Shown in pieces: positions 1-8,803 of a stretch of DNA of 64,000 bases (position 1 is its first letter; every line of letters starts with the position of its first letter). The stretch is from NCBI GenBank assembly GCA_030684575.1, contig JAUXVD010000008.1, forward strand, positions 806,001 through 870,000, written 5' to 3'. This stretch comes from Nitrospirota bacterium. Lineage in GTDB: Bacteria; Nitrospirota; Nitrospiria; Nitrospirales; Nitrospiraceae. A program made the translations under genes and the position numbers. The notes under the pieces were generated by a model. That model made no database searches and had not been told where the DNA came from. It worked only from the letters and a program-made list of their open reading frames with translations.

Positions 1-2
1 GT

Positions 3-272
3 GCCGTCTTTCAGAAATCATTGGTGCCGGTGGCCGATGCCTTCAAACCTGAATTCGTGATCATCTCCGCCGGCTTCGATGCGCATCGCGACGATCCTCT
101 TGCGAGCATGGGGCTGACCGAAGAGGGCTATGCGGATCTCACCGGCATCGTGGCCGGCATTGCCATGCGCTATGCTCACGGGCGCATCCTCTCGTCGCTC
201 GAAGGCGGGTATCATCTGACCTCCTTGGCTGCGTCGGTCGAGCGTCACATCCAGGCCTTGTTGGCCGCATGA
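3..272 (+). CDS. Histone deacetylase family protein (C-terminal part only)
   Basis: The gene runs off the left edge, so only its last ~89 residues are visible. The motif SAGFDAHRDDPL is the conserved metal-site segment of the arginase/deacetylase superfamily (HDAC, AcuC, acetylpolyamine amidohydrolase), where its Asp binds the catalytic zinc. A following SLEGGYHL matches the conserved EGGY active-site loop of the same family. The expected activity is removal of acetyl groups from lysine or polyamine substrates in the cytoplasm; the substrate cannot be told from this fragment. The stop codon overlaps the start of the downstream cytochrome gene (ATGA), so the two are probably co-transcribed and translationally coupled, although no functional link is evident. 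Confidence 0.85.
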   Translation, partial: AVFQKSLVPVADAFKPEFVIISAGFDAHRDDPLASMGLTEEGYADLTGIVAGIAMRYAHGRILSSLEGGYHLTSLAASVERHIQALLAA

Positions 273-1555
273 AGACTCCACTCAAAATTCTGTTCGGTTG
301 TATTCTGGCGAGTGCACTTGTCTATGTATATTACACCGAGGTCAAGCCGGTCGTGATTTTCGGGCTGCGCGACGAATATGCCCATGCGATTCCGCTTCAA
401 AAAATTCCAGAGGGGCTGACGAGTCTGAAGGCCGAGTCCTGCGGTCAATGTCACCGCGAGATCTATGACGAGTGGAAGACGAGTATTCATGCCCATGCGT
501 ATGAAGATCCGTTCTTTCAGGCTTACTGGAAAAAGGACAAAAATATCTGGGTCTGCTTGAACTGCCATACCCCGTTGGAAAATCAGCAGCCGACGTTGGT
601 GAAAGAGATTCCGCGGGGGCGGGTGGAGAAGGCGGTTCAGGAACCTAACCCCCACTACGATCCTGAGTATCAGAAGGAATCGGTCACCTGCGCGGCCTGC
701 CATGTACGGGACGGCGTCATCTACGGCCCGTTCGAAGATTCCGTCGCGCCGCATCCGACCAAGTTCGATCAGAACTTTCGCACCGCGCAGGTCTGCCAGC
801 GTTGTCATAACGTGGTGTCCGGCCCGGCGCAATTCTACAAGGTCGGCCCTTGCGGGACCTACGCGGAATACGAAGGTAAGTTCTTCATGCAGGAGCGGGG
901 CTTCATTTGCCAGAGTTGCCACATGCCCGAGATCGATCGTCCGGTGGCGACGAATGGTCCGATCCGGCGTGGACGCCAGCATCTCTGGCGCGGCGGGCAC
1001 GATCCCGATATGGTGAAGCGGGCGGTGGGAATCCAGGTACGGGCCGATACTGTTTCACCCAAACCGGGCGACCGCGTCGGATTTACGCTGACCTTGATCA
1101 ATGCCGGAGCCGGGCATAAAATTCCGACAGGCGATCCCGATCGGTACTTCACAGTGGAGTTTTCCGTGGAAGATCAGCAGGGGAAGGTGCTCGATCACCA
1201 AATATCGACGATGGGCCGTTGGATTCTCTGGCAGCCGGCTATCGTGGAGCTGTATGATAACCGGCTGTTGCCGTTGGCCAGCCGGGAATACCAGTTCCTG
1301 TATCAACTTCCGGCGCAGGCCGAGGGCTTGAAAGTAAAGACTCGGGTGCAGTACCACATCCTGACCGATGCGCAGCATGAGATGTTGCAGACTAAATATG
1401 GACTGACGGGGAACGACCCCTATCGATTCGTCGTGTATGAGCGGGAGTTTCCTCTGTCCGGTAGGCTCGCGGCGGTATTAAACGAGAGCAATCAGCTCTC
1501 GGCAACCAGCCGTCAGCCTGAGGGGTTAAGTTGTAAGGCCGGAGCTGCGGGCTGA
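269..1555 (+). CDS. Membrane-anchored pentahaem cytochrome c family protein
   Basis: A 428-residue protein with an N-terminal hydrophobic segment (about residues 7-30) that acts as a signal or anchor, followed by five CXXCH haem-c attachment motifs with first cysteines near residues 58, 96, 141, 176 and 214. Spacing and the HREIYDEW context after the first motif resemble cytochrome c554-like multihaem electron carriers. Residues from about 255 to 400 contain no haem motif and look like a beta-sandwich domain. The likely role is periplasmic electron transfer; the partner is unknown. The last ~24 residues (low-complexity SNQLSATSRQPEG...) are encoded by DNA resembling the short TCAGC-rich intergenic repeat seen elsewhere here, so the natural C-terminus may have been extended by repeat sequence. 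It is not NrfA: no CXXCK motif is seen. Confidence 0.85.
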   Translation: MKTPLKILFGCILASALVYVYYTEVKPVVIFGLRDEYAHAIPLQKIPEGLTSLKAESCGQCHREIYDEWKTSIHAHAYEDPFFQAYWKKDKNIWVCLNCHTPLENQQPTLVKEIPRGRVEKAVQEPNPHYDPEYQKESVTCAACHVRDGVIYGPFEDSVAPHPTKFDQNFRTAQVCQRCHNVVSGPAQFYKVGPCGTYAEYEGKFFMQERGFICQSCHMPEIDRPVATNGPIRRGRQHLWRGGHDPDMVKRAVGIQVRADTVSPKPGDRVGFTLTLINAGAGHKIPTGDPDRYFTVEFSVEDQQGKVLDHQISTMGRWILWQPAIVELYDNRLLPLASREYQFLYQLPAQAEGLKVKTRVQYHILTDAQHEMLQTKYGLTGNDPYRFVVYEREFPLSGRLAAVLNESNQLSATSRQPEGLSCKAGAAG

Positions 1556-1587
1556 TCGCTGGGAGCTCACACCACAAAAGGAACGAT

Positions 1588-2466
1588 ATGACACATCCGT
1601 TGTTGATCGATACTGAAACCCTCCAACAGAGCCTGGGGCAGCCCGGCCTGGTGATTATCGATGTGCGTGGGCGGGCGGCCTATGAGTTCGGCGGCCATAT
1701 TCCTGGCGCCGTGCATTCGACCTGGCATGAGTACAGCGATCCCCAGGCCGTGCCGAAGGGGTTGCTCAATCCCGATTGCCTGTTCATGGAGCGCAAGATT
1801 CGTGCGCTGGGCATCAGTCCGGACAGCGATGTGGTGATCTACTCAAACCCCTTCGATAACTGGGGCGACGAAGGCCGCATGTTCTGGATGTTGGAATATT
1901 TTGGACATACGCGTCTGCGCATTCTCGACGGCGGGTGGGTCAAGTGGGTACAGGAGAAACGTCCGTTCGAACATGGGTTGGTCACGCCCAAGCCGGGGAC
2001 CTTTACCGTCAAACCGGTGGCTGCGGTGATTGCCGCGAAAGACGAATTGAAGCAGCTCGTGAAGCAGCCACGTCCTGGCACCGTGATCGTCGATGCGCGC
2101 AGCCTCGAAGAATATCTCGGGAAAGAAGTGTCGGGGATCCCGCGGCCCGGGCACATTCCCTCGGCGATCCATCTGGCCTGGACGGGATTTCTTCAGCCGA
2201 ATGCGACGCTGAAAGATGTATTGACGATCACGGAGAGCTTAGCCGACAAAGGCCTTTCGCAGGATCAAGAAGTCATCTGTTATTGCACCGGCGGGGTCCG
2301 TTCGGCCTGGCTCTATTTTGTCCTCAGGCTTGTGGGCTATCGCAATGTCCGCAACTATCCGGGATCCTGGTGGGAATGGAGTCGGGATTTTGCCTGCCCG
2401 GTGGAAAAAGACGCCAAGGGATTGCAGCACATCTTGAACATTGATCCTCAAGTCAGGGCTTCTTGA
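1588..2466 (+). CDS. Two-domain sulfurtransferase (rhodanese / 3-mercaptopyruvate type)
   Basis: 292 residues, the usual length of tandem-rhodanese sulfurtransferases. The N-terminal domain (about 1-140) contains the conserved DVRGRAAYEFGGHIPGA segment but no catalytic cysteine. The C-terminal domain (about 150-290) carries the active-site loop CTGGVRS with the persulfide-forming Cys near residue 233, and the conserved GHIPSAIHL segment. The loop pattern CTGGVR is nearer the thiosulfate type (charged/Arg loop) than the mercaptopyruvate CGSGVT loop, but the substrate is uncertain. No signal peptide is seen, so it is probably cytoplasmic. The ATG is preceded by AAAGGAACG, a good ribosome-binding site. 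The stop codon lies inside a predicted promoter for the next gene. Confidence 0.9.
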   Translation: MTHPLLIDTETLQQSLGQPGLVIIDVRGRAAYEFGGHIPGAVHSTWHEYSDPQAVPKGLLNPDCLFMERKIRALGISPDSDVVIYSNPFDNWGDEGRMFWMLEYFGHTRLRILDGGWVKWVQEKRPFEHGLVTPKPGTFTVKPVAAVIAAKDELKQLVKQPRPGTVIVDARSLEEYLGKEVSGIPRPGHIPSAIHLAWTGFLQPNATLKDVLTITESLADKGLSQDQEVICYCTGGVRSAWLYFVLRLVGYRNVRNYPGSWWEWSRDFACPVEKDAKGLQHILNIDPQVRAS

Positions 2467-2491
2467 CAGTCAAAAATCGGCTGTGTAAGGT
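2463..2491 (+). promoter_or_regulatory. Predicted sigma70-type promoter for smbP
   Basis: A perfect -35 box TTGACA (2463-2468), a 17-bp spacer and a -10-like TAAGGT (2486-2491). The -35 overlaps the stop codon of the sulfurtransferase. It would give a 5' leader of about 60 nt before the SmbP start. Together with the hairpin after smbP this marks smbP as its own transcription unit. Confidence 0.5.
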
Positions 2492-2558
2492 GAATGACCG
2501 AAGATACTGCGGATCCCTTTTGCACGTCGAATGAATCTTAACCATTGAGGAGGAACCC

Positions 2559-2906
2559 ATGAAAATGAAAGCCCATCGCGGACTATTGGTCGTTGCAGCG
2601 GTTGCCGCGCTTGTTGGTTTCCCACTGTTCACCGGACTGGCTCTTGCCGATAACAAGCATGTGGCTGAAGCCGTGGAACATGCCAAGGAAGCGGTAGAGC
2701 ATGGTAAGCAGGGGCATGCCGATGCCCTGGTGCAGCATGCCGAAGGTTCGCTGAAACATGCGGAAGCGGCAGGGATCAAGAATCCTCACTTGGACGAAGG
2801 CATCAAGCATCTCAAGGAGGCCATTGAGCATGGCAAAGCCGGTCACGCTGACGTGGCAACCAAACATGCCGAGGGCGCGGTCACCCATTTGTCCGAAGTG
2901 AAGTAA
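2559..2906 (+). CDS. smbP: Small metal-binding protein, SmbP-like
   Basis: 115 residues with an N-terminal signal peptide (cleavage expected after GLALA, about residue 30) and a mature helical region of ~85 residues holding 12 histidines. Two similar repeats are visible: [13 protein letters not shown] followed by HAEGS, and [13 protein letters not shown] followed by HAEGA. This His-every-7-to-8 pattern on a four-helix bundle is that of SmbP from Nitrosomonas europaea, a periplasmic protein that binds copper and other divalent metals. The role is presumably copper buffering or delivery for respiratory enzymes (inference). A strong ribosome-binding site GAGGAGG precedes the ATG, and the gene has its own likely promoter and terminator. 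Confidence 0.88.
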   Translation: MKMKAHRGLLVVAAVAALVGFPLFTGLALADNKHVAEAVEHAKEAVEHGKQGHADALVQHAEGSLKHAEAAGIKNPHLDEGIKHLKEAIEHGKAGHADVATKHAEGAVTHLSEVK

Positions 2907-2931
2907 GTCGTTTCGGCCAGAGATTTTCTTC

Positions 2932-2959
2932 GAACGGGCAGGGGCGACCCTGCCCGTTC
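2932..2959 (+). terminator. Hairpin terminator after smbP
   Basis: A perfect 12-bp stem GAACGGGCAGGG / CCCTGCCCGTTC with loop GCGA. The downstream tract CGTTCT is T-poor, so intrinsic termination may be partial. It ends 12 bp before the next start codon. Confidence 0.6.
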
Positions 2960-2971
2960 CGTTCTGGGGAC

Positions 2972-3769
2972 ATGACAATCATGCGGGTCGGGTATTTTCA
3001 GTTCACTCCAGAGTTCGGCGAGGTCTCGCGCAATCTCGATACGATTGTGGAGGTACTCGATCGGGCTGACGCCGATCTGATCGTGTTGCCTGAGTTGTGT
3101 GCCTCCGGATATCAGTTCCTGTCGCAACAAGAAGTGTTCGCGCTGTCGGAGTCGGTGCCGGATGGCCCCACGACGCAACGGTTGATCGACCTTGCGAAGC
3201 GGCGACGGATGGTGATCGTTGCCGGTCTTCCTGAGCGTGCCGGGGCTACCTGTTATAACGCTGCCGTGGTGGTCGGCCCGTCCGGATTTATCGGCTGTTA
3301 TCGCAAGACCCATCTGTTTTTTGAAGAAACATTATTCTTTGCGCCAGGCGACACGGGATTTCAGGTGTGGGATATCGGCTCGGCTAAAATCGGCGTGATG
3401 ATCTGTTTCGATTGGTACTACCCTGAGGCGGCTCGCACCTTGGTCCTCAAGGGAGCCGAGATCATTTGCCATCCCTCGAATCTCGTGCTGCCGGATTGCC
3501 CGGATTCGATGCCGGTTCGGTGTCGGGAGAATCGAGTGTTTGCCGTCACGAGTAATCGCATCGGGATCGAAGCGCGAGGCGGCAAAGATCCGCTGACATT
3601 TATCGGGAGCAGCGAAATCGTCTCCCCACGCGGGGCTATTCTTCATCGTGCGCCGCGCGACCAACAAGAACTCCATATTGTCGAGATCGATCCTGCCGAG
3701 GCGAGAAACAAGGCTCTTACTCCCTATAACGATCTGCTCCGCGACCGCCGCGAATCCCTCTACCGCTAG
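2972..3769 (+). CDS. Carbon-nitrogen hydrolase (nitrilase superfamily amidohydrolase)
   Basis: 265 residues covering one full nitrilase fold. The catalytic triad is visible: Glu41 in VLPELCASGY, Lys112 in YRKTHLF and Cys145 in MICFDWYYPE. The GVMICFDWYYPE block is typical of the family branch containing N-carbamoylputrescine amidase, beta-ureidopropionase and omega-amidase-type enzymes. The substrate amide cannot be assigned from sequence alone. There is no signal peptide, so the protein is cytoplasmic. ATG codons at 2972 and 2981 are both possible starts. The gene follows the smbP terminator closely. Confidence 0.88.
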   Translation: MTIMRVGYFQFTPEFGEVSRNLDTIVEVLDRADADLIVLPELCASGYQFLSQQEVFALSESVPDGPTTQRLIDLAKRRRMVIVAGLPERAGATCYNAAVVVGPSGFIGCYRKTHLFFEETLFFAPGDTGFQVWDIGSAKIGVMICFDWYYPEAARTLVLKGAEIICHPSNLVLPDCPDSMPVRCRENRVFAVTSNRIGIEARGGKDPLTFIGSSEIVSPRGAILHRAPRDQQELHIVEIDPAEARNKALTPYNDLLRDRRESLYR

Positions 3770-3915
3770 CAGAATGTTGGCCGGAAAACGCTGAACTGGG
3801 AGCGATGAGCGCTGAACAGGGAGGCGTTTCTCTTGTCAGCGTTCCCGTTCATCGTTCTGAACGAGGTTTCCCGTGGCGCTTGCACAGCACCGGCCCGCAG
3901 CGTAGGATCATATCT

Positions 3916-4476
3916 ATGCAATCTCCACTGGGAAAAGGTATTTTCCTCATTGCCGCCCCCTCCTTGCGTGATCCGAACTTTCGGCAGACCGTCGTATTGC
4001 TTTGCGAACATGGGGCCGAGGGTGCATTGGGCGTCGTCGTCAATCGTCCAACCGCAATGTCGGTCTCGGAAGCGTTACCTCAAGTGCCGATCCTCGAAGG
4101 CCAACGGCATGTCCTCTTCTCTGGAGGGCCGGTGCAAACGAATCAGGTGATGATGCTCTATCGCTTGGATCAACTGCCTGAGAACTCCCATCATGTGTTC
4201 GATGGGATCTGCCTCGGCGGGGATACAGACCTGGTCGATCGTATTTTGACCACGAGCGGAGGGCATGATGCATTCCGCGCCTACCTCGGATATTCCGGCT
4301 GGGGCCCAGGGCAACTGGAGTCTGAAATGCAGACCGGCTCCTGGTTTACCATTCCGGCAGATCCCAATGCCGTGTTCGACAAGGATCCCACCCGTATCTG
4401 GCCCGATATTGTGAGCGCCCTGGGTGACGACTACCGTCACTATGCGGATATGCCATTCGATCCCTCCCTGAATTAG
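3916..4476 (+). CDS. YqgE/AlgH family protein (UPF0301)
   Basis: 186 residues from the chosen ATG, the typical family length. Family blocks are clear: an N-terminal GKGIFLIAAPSLRDPNF, then GALGVVVNRPT, then the glycine-rich FSGGPV segment, and GYSGWGPGQLE toward the C-terminus. Members are cytoplasmic proteins of uncertain biochemical role, linked in pseudomonads to alginate regulation (AlgH). The frame is open upstream to 3805, but that part is repeat-like DNA with no family similarity, while GTAGGA just upstream of 3916 is a reasonable ribosome-binding site. The stop codon TAG coincides with the first bases of a family A repeat. Confidence 0.88.
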   Translation: MQSPLGKGIFLIAAPSLRDPNFRQTVVLLCEHGAEGALGVVVNRPTAMSVSEALPQVPILEGQRHVLFSGGPVQTNQVMMLYRLDQLPENSHHVFDGICLGGDTDLVDRILTTSGGHDAFRAYLGYSGWGPGQLESEMQTGSWFTIPADPNAVFDKDPTRIWPDIVSALGDDYRHYADMPFDPSLN

Positions 4477-4603
4477 CAGGATGCTGAAAAAGTCCGCCAG
4501 CGTCGTTCTCGCATCGTTCAGACCCTCAACGTACCCCAGAGAGTACGCCTCGGCCCTTCACTTGCTGCGGTCTTGCTGGACGAACTTTTTGAGCATCCTG
4601 CTA
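4475..4603. repeat. Family A intergenic repeat, copy A1
   Basis: About 128 bp bounded by terminal inverted repeats GCAGGATGCTGAAAAAGT and its near-exact complement (17 of 18). Internal features are the CCGCCAGC block and a CGTAC/GTACG hairpin. It begins at the yqgE stop codon, and the trinucleotide TAG next to GCAGGATGCT is present at both ends of the element. Orientation is opposite to copies A2, A5 and A6. Apart from this element, the ~295 bases between yqgE and the next gene hold only a ribosome-binding site. Confidence 0.8.
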
Positions 4604-4771
4604 GGGGCTTCTCTATCTGGGAGTGGCTCGTGGTTGGGATTCAGTGAGTGCCCTCCAGTTTTTCATTAACTTGTTTGTTTCAAGCCCACTCCTTCCCCGT
4701 TCCATTGCAGCCTTCTCGCGCAGGGTGGTACCCTGCGACCTCGCGCGGTTAGCTTCCAGGAGTCGCCCGAT

Positions 4772-5998
4772 ATGCTCAAACGGCTTGGCTGTTGGATGGT
4801 GCTGGTGTGCCTTGCCGGTGCCTGCTCCGGCTGCGGCGTGCTCTATACCGTGGTGAAGTCGGAATCCAAGCTGGACCGGCTGGCCGTGCCGATGACGAAG
4901 GCCGAGGTGATCGAACAGATCGGTCGCCCAGACCGTGTCTTGCGCGACGATGGCCGTCTGCTGGTCTGGGAATATTCCCTCACGGCCCGCAAGCAATGGC
5001 TTTATGAGTTGGCGCTCTGCCCGGTTTCGGTCTGGATCGGCGGCTGCATTTTCTATCCCTTCACGAACATTGCCGCGGAACACCAACGCGAATATCCCTA
5101 CCACATCGTGCTGGTGAACGACGAACTCTGTGCCTGGGGTGCACCCTCAGCCATTCTGCAGCGGCGTCGTGCCTGTGCCTCCTCCGGCACCGCCGCCCTG
5201 GGATCCGGCGGAATGCTTGGACGTCCTGAGCCGGTCGTCACCGGCGTCGGCCCCATCAATCGAGGCACGATCGATCGCTATCGCACGATGGCCGTGATGT
5301 TGTTTGAAGATGCGCCCGGTGTGCCGGGATCGGGGTCACGGGTTGCCGGTATTGTGACCACCCTCTTGTTGGATCTCGATATGAACATGGTGGAGCGGGC
5401 GAAGTTGGATGAGGTGTTGAAAGAACAGGTCATTCAGCTCACCCATGCCGACGATGCCAACGTGCTCAAAGTCGGCAAGCTGGTTGGGGCGCAGGCCATT
5501 GTGGTGGGCGAATTGCAACAATGGGAGCGAATTGAGGGAGACCAGGTCAGCCGCGTGTCGCTGGCGTTACGGATGATCGACGTCGAGAGTGGCCTGCTGT
5601 TGTTCAACGGGGAAGGGCATGGTTCCGACGCCACGGTCAATGATCCAGAAGGCTTAGCCCGCGTCATCGTCCATCGCATTCTCGCCCGGTTCGGTTCACA
5701 AACAGGGTTGCTCGGGTCCGGACGGATCGGCGTCAACTGGGACTTACAAGAATCAGCCGGCGCTCGCTACTACCTCGTGCGGGAACTCCGGAGCAGCCTG
5801 CCTGCCGAGAAAGCAGGCCTCAAAGTAGGCGATAGAGTCGTCGCCTGTAACGGCGCGGTATTGTCTAGCGTATCTACGGCGCGGGAAGCGAAACGGCTCT
5901 GTCACGTCGATGCAGGGCAGACCCTTCAGTTGGATGTGCGTCGAGCGAGTGAGCCAATTGCGATAACGCTGATAGCTGAGAAACGGCCTGGGCTGTAG
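4772..5998 (+). CDS. Composite lipoprotein: BamE/SmpA-like, CsgG-like and PDZ regions
   Basis: 408 residues. The N-terminus is a lipoprotein-type signal with candidate lipidation cysteines at 18 or 21. Residues ~38-70 (MTKAEVIEQIGRPDRV followed by a WEYSL strand) resemble the SmpA/OmlA fold. Residues ~170-310 (TMAVMLFEDAPG, VERAKLDEVLKEQ, GKLVGAQAIVVGEL, VSLALRMIDVESG) match the CsgG/FlgO/LpoB-like domain found in outer-membrane-associated lipoproteins. The last ~90 residues (LRSSLPAEKAGLKVGDRVVACNG) are a PDZ-like module. The combination suggests a periplasm-facing scaffold or assembly factor in the outer membrane; no precise function can be given. The start is supported by AGGAG 9 bp upstream of the ATG. 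Confidence 0.75.
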   Translation: MLKRLGCWMVLVCLAGACSGCGVLYTVVKSESKLDRLAVPMTKAEVIEQIGRPDRVLRDDGRLLVWEYSLTARKQWLYELALCPVSVWIGGCIFYPFTNIAAEHQREYPYHIVLVNDELCAWGAPSAILQRRRACASSGTAALGSGGMLGRPEPVVTGVGPINRGTIDRYRTMAVMLFEDAPGVPGSGSRVAGIVTTLLLDLDMNMVERAKLDEVLKEQVIQLTHADDANVLKVGKLVGAQAIVVGELQQWERIEGDQVSRVSLALRMIDVESGLLLFNGEGHGSDATVNDPEGLARVIVHRILARFGSQTGLLGSGRIGVNWDLQESAGARYYLVRELRSSLPAEKAGLKVGDRVVACNGAVLSSVSTAREAKRLCHVDAGQTLQLDVRRASEPIAITLIAEKRPGL

Positions 5999-6013
5999 GT
6001 GCCAGCGTATTAT

Positions 6014-8803
6014 TTATTCATGGGCCAGGAGGGGGGCGAGGAATCGTCCCGTGTGAGACGCCGCTATCTTCGCCACTTGTTCCGGTCGTCCTTCTGCTAC
6101 GATCTGTCCACCTGCCGAGCCGCCTTCTGGCCCGAGGTCGATAATCCAGTCTGCCGTCTTAATCACGTCGAGGTTATGTTCGACCACCACTACGGTGTTG
6201 CCGCTGTCCACCAGTTTCTGCAGCATCGCGAGAAGTTTCTTGATGTCTTCGACATGCAGTCCGGTGGTCGGCTCATCCATGATGTAGAGCACATTTTTTA
6301 TCGAGGAGACTTTGAGCTCTGCGGCGATTTTCAACCGCTGGGCTTCGCCGCCTGAGAGGGTCGTGGCGGCTTGCCCAAGCCGGAGATAGCCCAGCCCGAT
6401 GGAGGAGAGCAGGTGGAGTTTCTCGGTGAGCTTGGGTGAGCCGCTGAAAAATCCCAGTCCGTCGTCGACGGTCATCTGCAGCACATCATGAATCGTTTTC
6501 CCGCGATAACGGATGGAGAGGACGTTCGGTTTAAATCGTTTCCCGTCGCAGGCCTCGCAGGTCGCATAGATATCTTCGAAAAAGTACATCTCCAGTTTTT
6601 CGACGCCGCTACCTTCGCATTTCTCGCACCGGCCTCCGGTGGTATTGAAGGAGAAGTGCCCAGGCGTGAGTCCGCTTCTGAGGGCCTCGCGCTCGGACGC
6701 GAAGAGGGCGCGCACTTCATCGAACGCTTTCAGGTAGGTGATGGGGTTCGAGCGTGGCGTACGACCGATCGGTTCTTGATCGATGAGTTTGATGCCGGTG
6801 AGATGTTCGACTCCCTTGATCGCGCGAAACTTGCCCATGGGCAGTGACTCAAGACGAAAGGCCCTGGCGAGGGCGCGATACAGCGTGTCTTCGACCAAGG
6901 TGCTCTTGCCGGACCCTGAAACGCCGGTGACACAGACCAGCATCCCGAGCGGAATACGGACGGACAGATCTTTGAGGTTGTTCTCGCAGGCTCCGGCGAT
7001 GACAAGAAATTTCCCATTCCCTTTCCGTCGAGCGCGAGGCGTGGCAATCTCGTCTTCGCCACGCAGGTAGCGTGCCGTGATCGACCGCCGGTCCGCGATG
7101 AACTCCTGCCGTGGCGCGGCGCAGATCACCTCGCCGCCCTTTTCGCCGGACAGGGGGCCCATCTCGACGAGATAGTCGGCGGCCAACATCATCTGGCGAT
7201 CATGCTCGACGACGACGACCGTATTGCCCTGGCTCGCCAGCTCTCGCATGATGCCGGCGAGTGTGGCGGTGTCACGGGGGTGGAGTCCGATGGTCGGTTC
7301 GTCGAGGACGTAGAGCGTCCCGACTAGACGGGCACCCAGTTGGTTGGCCAAGGTAGCGCGCTGGGCCTCTCCTCCCGAGAGCGTGCGGGTTTGACGGGAA
7401 AGGGTGAGGTAGCTGAGGCCCACGCGGAGGAGAAAGCCGAGCTTGGCTGTTAATTGTCGGAGGATGTCGCGGGCGACCTGCTCTTCATAGGGAGAGAGGG
7501 TGAGGGACTCAACCCAAGCGGCAGTCGCTTCGATCATGAGATCGGACACTTCATGGATGTCTTTGCCTGCGATCTTTACGTAGCGGGCGTCCGGTCTGAG
7601 GCGAGATCCGTTACAACTTGGACAGGTGACCGGGGTTCGGTAGCGGCTGAGCATCACGCGCACATGCAGCTTGTAACGCTTCCCTTCCAAGTAGTCGAAG
7701 AATTGTTGTACGCCCTCCAGCTTGCCTTCTCCCTTCCAGAGGATCTGCTGGATCGTCTGTGGCAGATCCTTGTAGGGGGTCGTGAGGTCGACTTTACGTC
7801 GCTTCATGGCGAGGAACATTTGCTTTTGCCACCAATCGCCGCTGGGCTTGCTCCAGGGTTCAATCGCGCCTTGGGCCAGAGACTTGCCGTGGTCGGGGAT
7901 GACGAGGTCGGGATCGTACCGCAGAATATTGCCGAACCCTTTGCACTCGGGACAGGCGCCCAGCGGATGATTGAAGGAAAAGAGGACGGGCCGAATCGGT
8001 TCGAAGGTTCTGCCACATTGTTGGCAACGAAAGTCTGTGCTGTAGGTTCGGGGGCCCTGGTCGATGACCTCCACGCGGCATTGGCCTTCGCCTTCACGAA
8101 AGGCGGTTTCAATCGCTTCGACGAGGCGGAATCGGTTGTCTTCCCGGATCACGAGCCGATCGAGGATCACATAGAGGTGGTCCGGTTTGACCGTGGGAAG
8201 ACCGAGTGTGTCGTGGAGGTCGAGGATGGCCTCGCCACACCGCACTCTGGTAAAGCCGCGCAGCAACAGTGATTGGAGAAAGTCCTGGTCCTGCTTCGGC
8301 ACCGGTGCTTTGACCGGAAAGAGGATCATGGCTCTGGTGCCGACGCAATGACTCAGGAGGTCGTCGGCGACGCTGCCAGGATGAAAACTGCGTGCTTCGA
8401 TGGAACAATCTGGGCAGACCGGATGGCCCACTTTGGCGAACAGGAGGCGCAAGAGGTCGGCAATTTCAGTCGTGGTCCCGACCGTCGAGCGGGCGGTGCG
8501 GATAGGGTTCTTCTGTTCGATCGCAATGGCGGGCCGGACGTTGATGATCCGGTCGACATCGGGCCGGTTGACCTTATCGAGAAACATGCGGGCATAAATG
8601 GAGAGCGATTCCACATAGCGCCATTGGCCTTCGGCGAACAGCGTGTCGAACGCGAGAGAGGATTTCCCCGATCCTGAGACGCCCGTGATGGCTGTGACCT
8701 GATTGTGGGGGATACGGAGCGAAATGTTCTTGAGGTTGTTTTGGCGCGCGCCTTCGACGATGAGATCGCGGGAAGGAACAGGTGGCTGTCGAATCTGTGC
8801 CAT
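6014..8803 (-). CDS. uvrA: Excinuclease ABC subunit A (UvrA)
   Basis: 929 residues, normal for UvrA, which recognises DNA damage and loads UvrB in nucleotide excision repair. Two ABC ATPase modules are present with Walker A motifs GVSGSGKSSL and GVSGSGKSTL and signature LSGGEAQR in each half. Zinc-binding pairs CQQC/CPEC and CEKC/CEAC are intact. About 130 residues between the first Walker A and first zinc finger correspond to the UvrB-binding region, arguing for UvrA rather than the UvrA2 paralogue. ATG at 8803 (MAQIRQ) was chosen; the frame is open to a TTG at 8887, but that extension shows no family similarity. uvrB lies 11 kb away in a separate unit. Confidence 0.95.
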   Translation of the reverse strand: MAQIRQPPVPSRDLIVEGARQNNLKNISLRIPHNQVTAITGVSGSGKSSLAFDTLFAEGQWRYVESLSIYARMFLDKVNRPDVDRIINVRPAIAIEQKNPIRTARSTVGTTTEIADLLRLLFAKVGHPVCPDCSIEARSFHPGSVADDLLSHCVGTRAMILFPVKAPVPKQDQDFLQSLLLRGFTRVRCGEAILDLHDTLGLPTVKPDHLYVILDRLVIREDNRFRLVEAIETAFREGEGQCRVEVIDQGPRTYSTDFRCQQCGRTFEPIRPVLFSFNHPLGACPECKGFGNILRYDPDLVIPDHGKSLAQGAIEPWSKPSGDWWQKQMFLAMKRRKVDLTTPYKDLPQTIQQILWKGEGKLEGVQQFFDYLEGKRYKLHVRVMLSRYRTPVTCPSCNGSRLRPDARYVKIAGKDIHEVSDLMIEATAAWVESLTLSPYEEQVARDILRQLTAKLGFLLRVGLSYLTLSRQTRTLSGGEAQRATLANQLGARLVGTLYVLDEPTIGLHPRDTATLAGIMRELASQGNTVVVVEHDRQMMLAADYLVEMGPLSGEKGGEVICAAPRQEFIADRRSITARYLRGEDEIATPRARRKGNGKFLVIAGACENNLKDLSVRIPLGMLVCVTGVSGSGKSTLVEDTLYRALARAFRLESLPMGKFRAIKGVEHLTGIKLIDQEPIGRTPRSNPITYLKAFDEVRALFASEREALRSGLTPGHFSFNTTGGRCEKCEGSGVEKLEMYFFEDIYATCEACDGKRFKPNVLSIRYRGKTIHDVLQMTVDDGLGFFSGSPKLTEKLHLLSSIGLGYLRLGQAATTLSGGEAQRLKIAAELKVSSIKNVLYIMDEPTTGLHVEDIKKLLAMLQKLVDSGNTVVVVEHNLDVIKTADWIIDLGPEGGSAGGQIVAEGRPEQVAKIAASHTGRFLAPLLAHE

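Noticed and set aside
245-1000. 251-codon minus-strand open frame
   Set aside because: Lies fully antisense to the cytochrome gene, whose haem motifs are unmistakable; the frame is a by-product of GC-rich codon usage.
4481-4669. 62-codon frame starting in repeat A1
   Set aside because: Its first two thirds are repeat sequence and the remainder has no coding character.
7454-8272. 272-codon plus-strand open frame inside uvrA
   Set aside because: Antisense to conserved UvrA sequence including the first zinc-finger region; no family similarity of its own.
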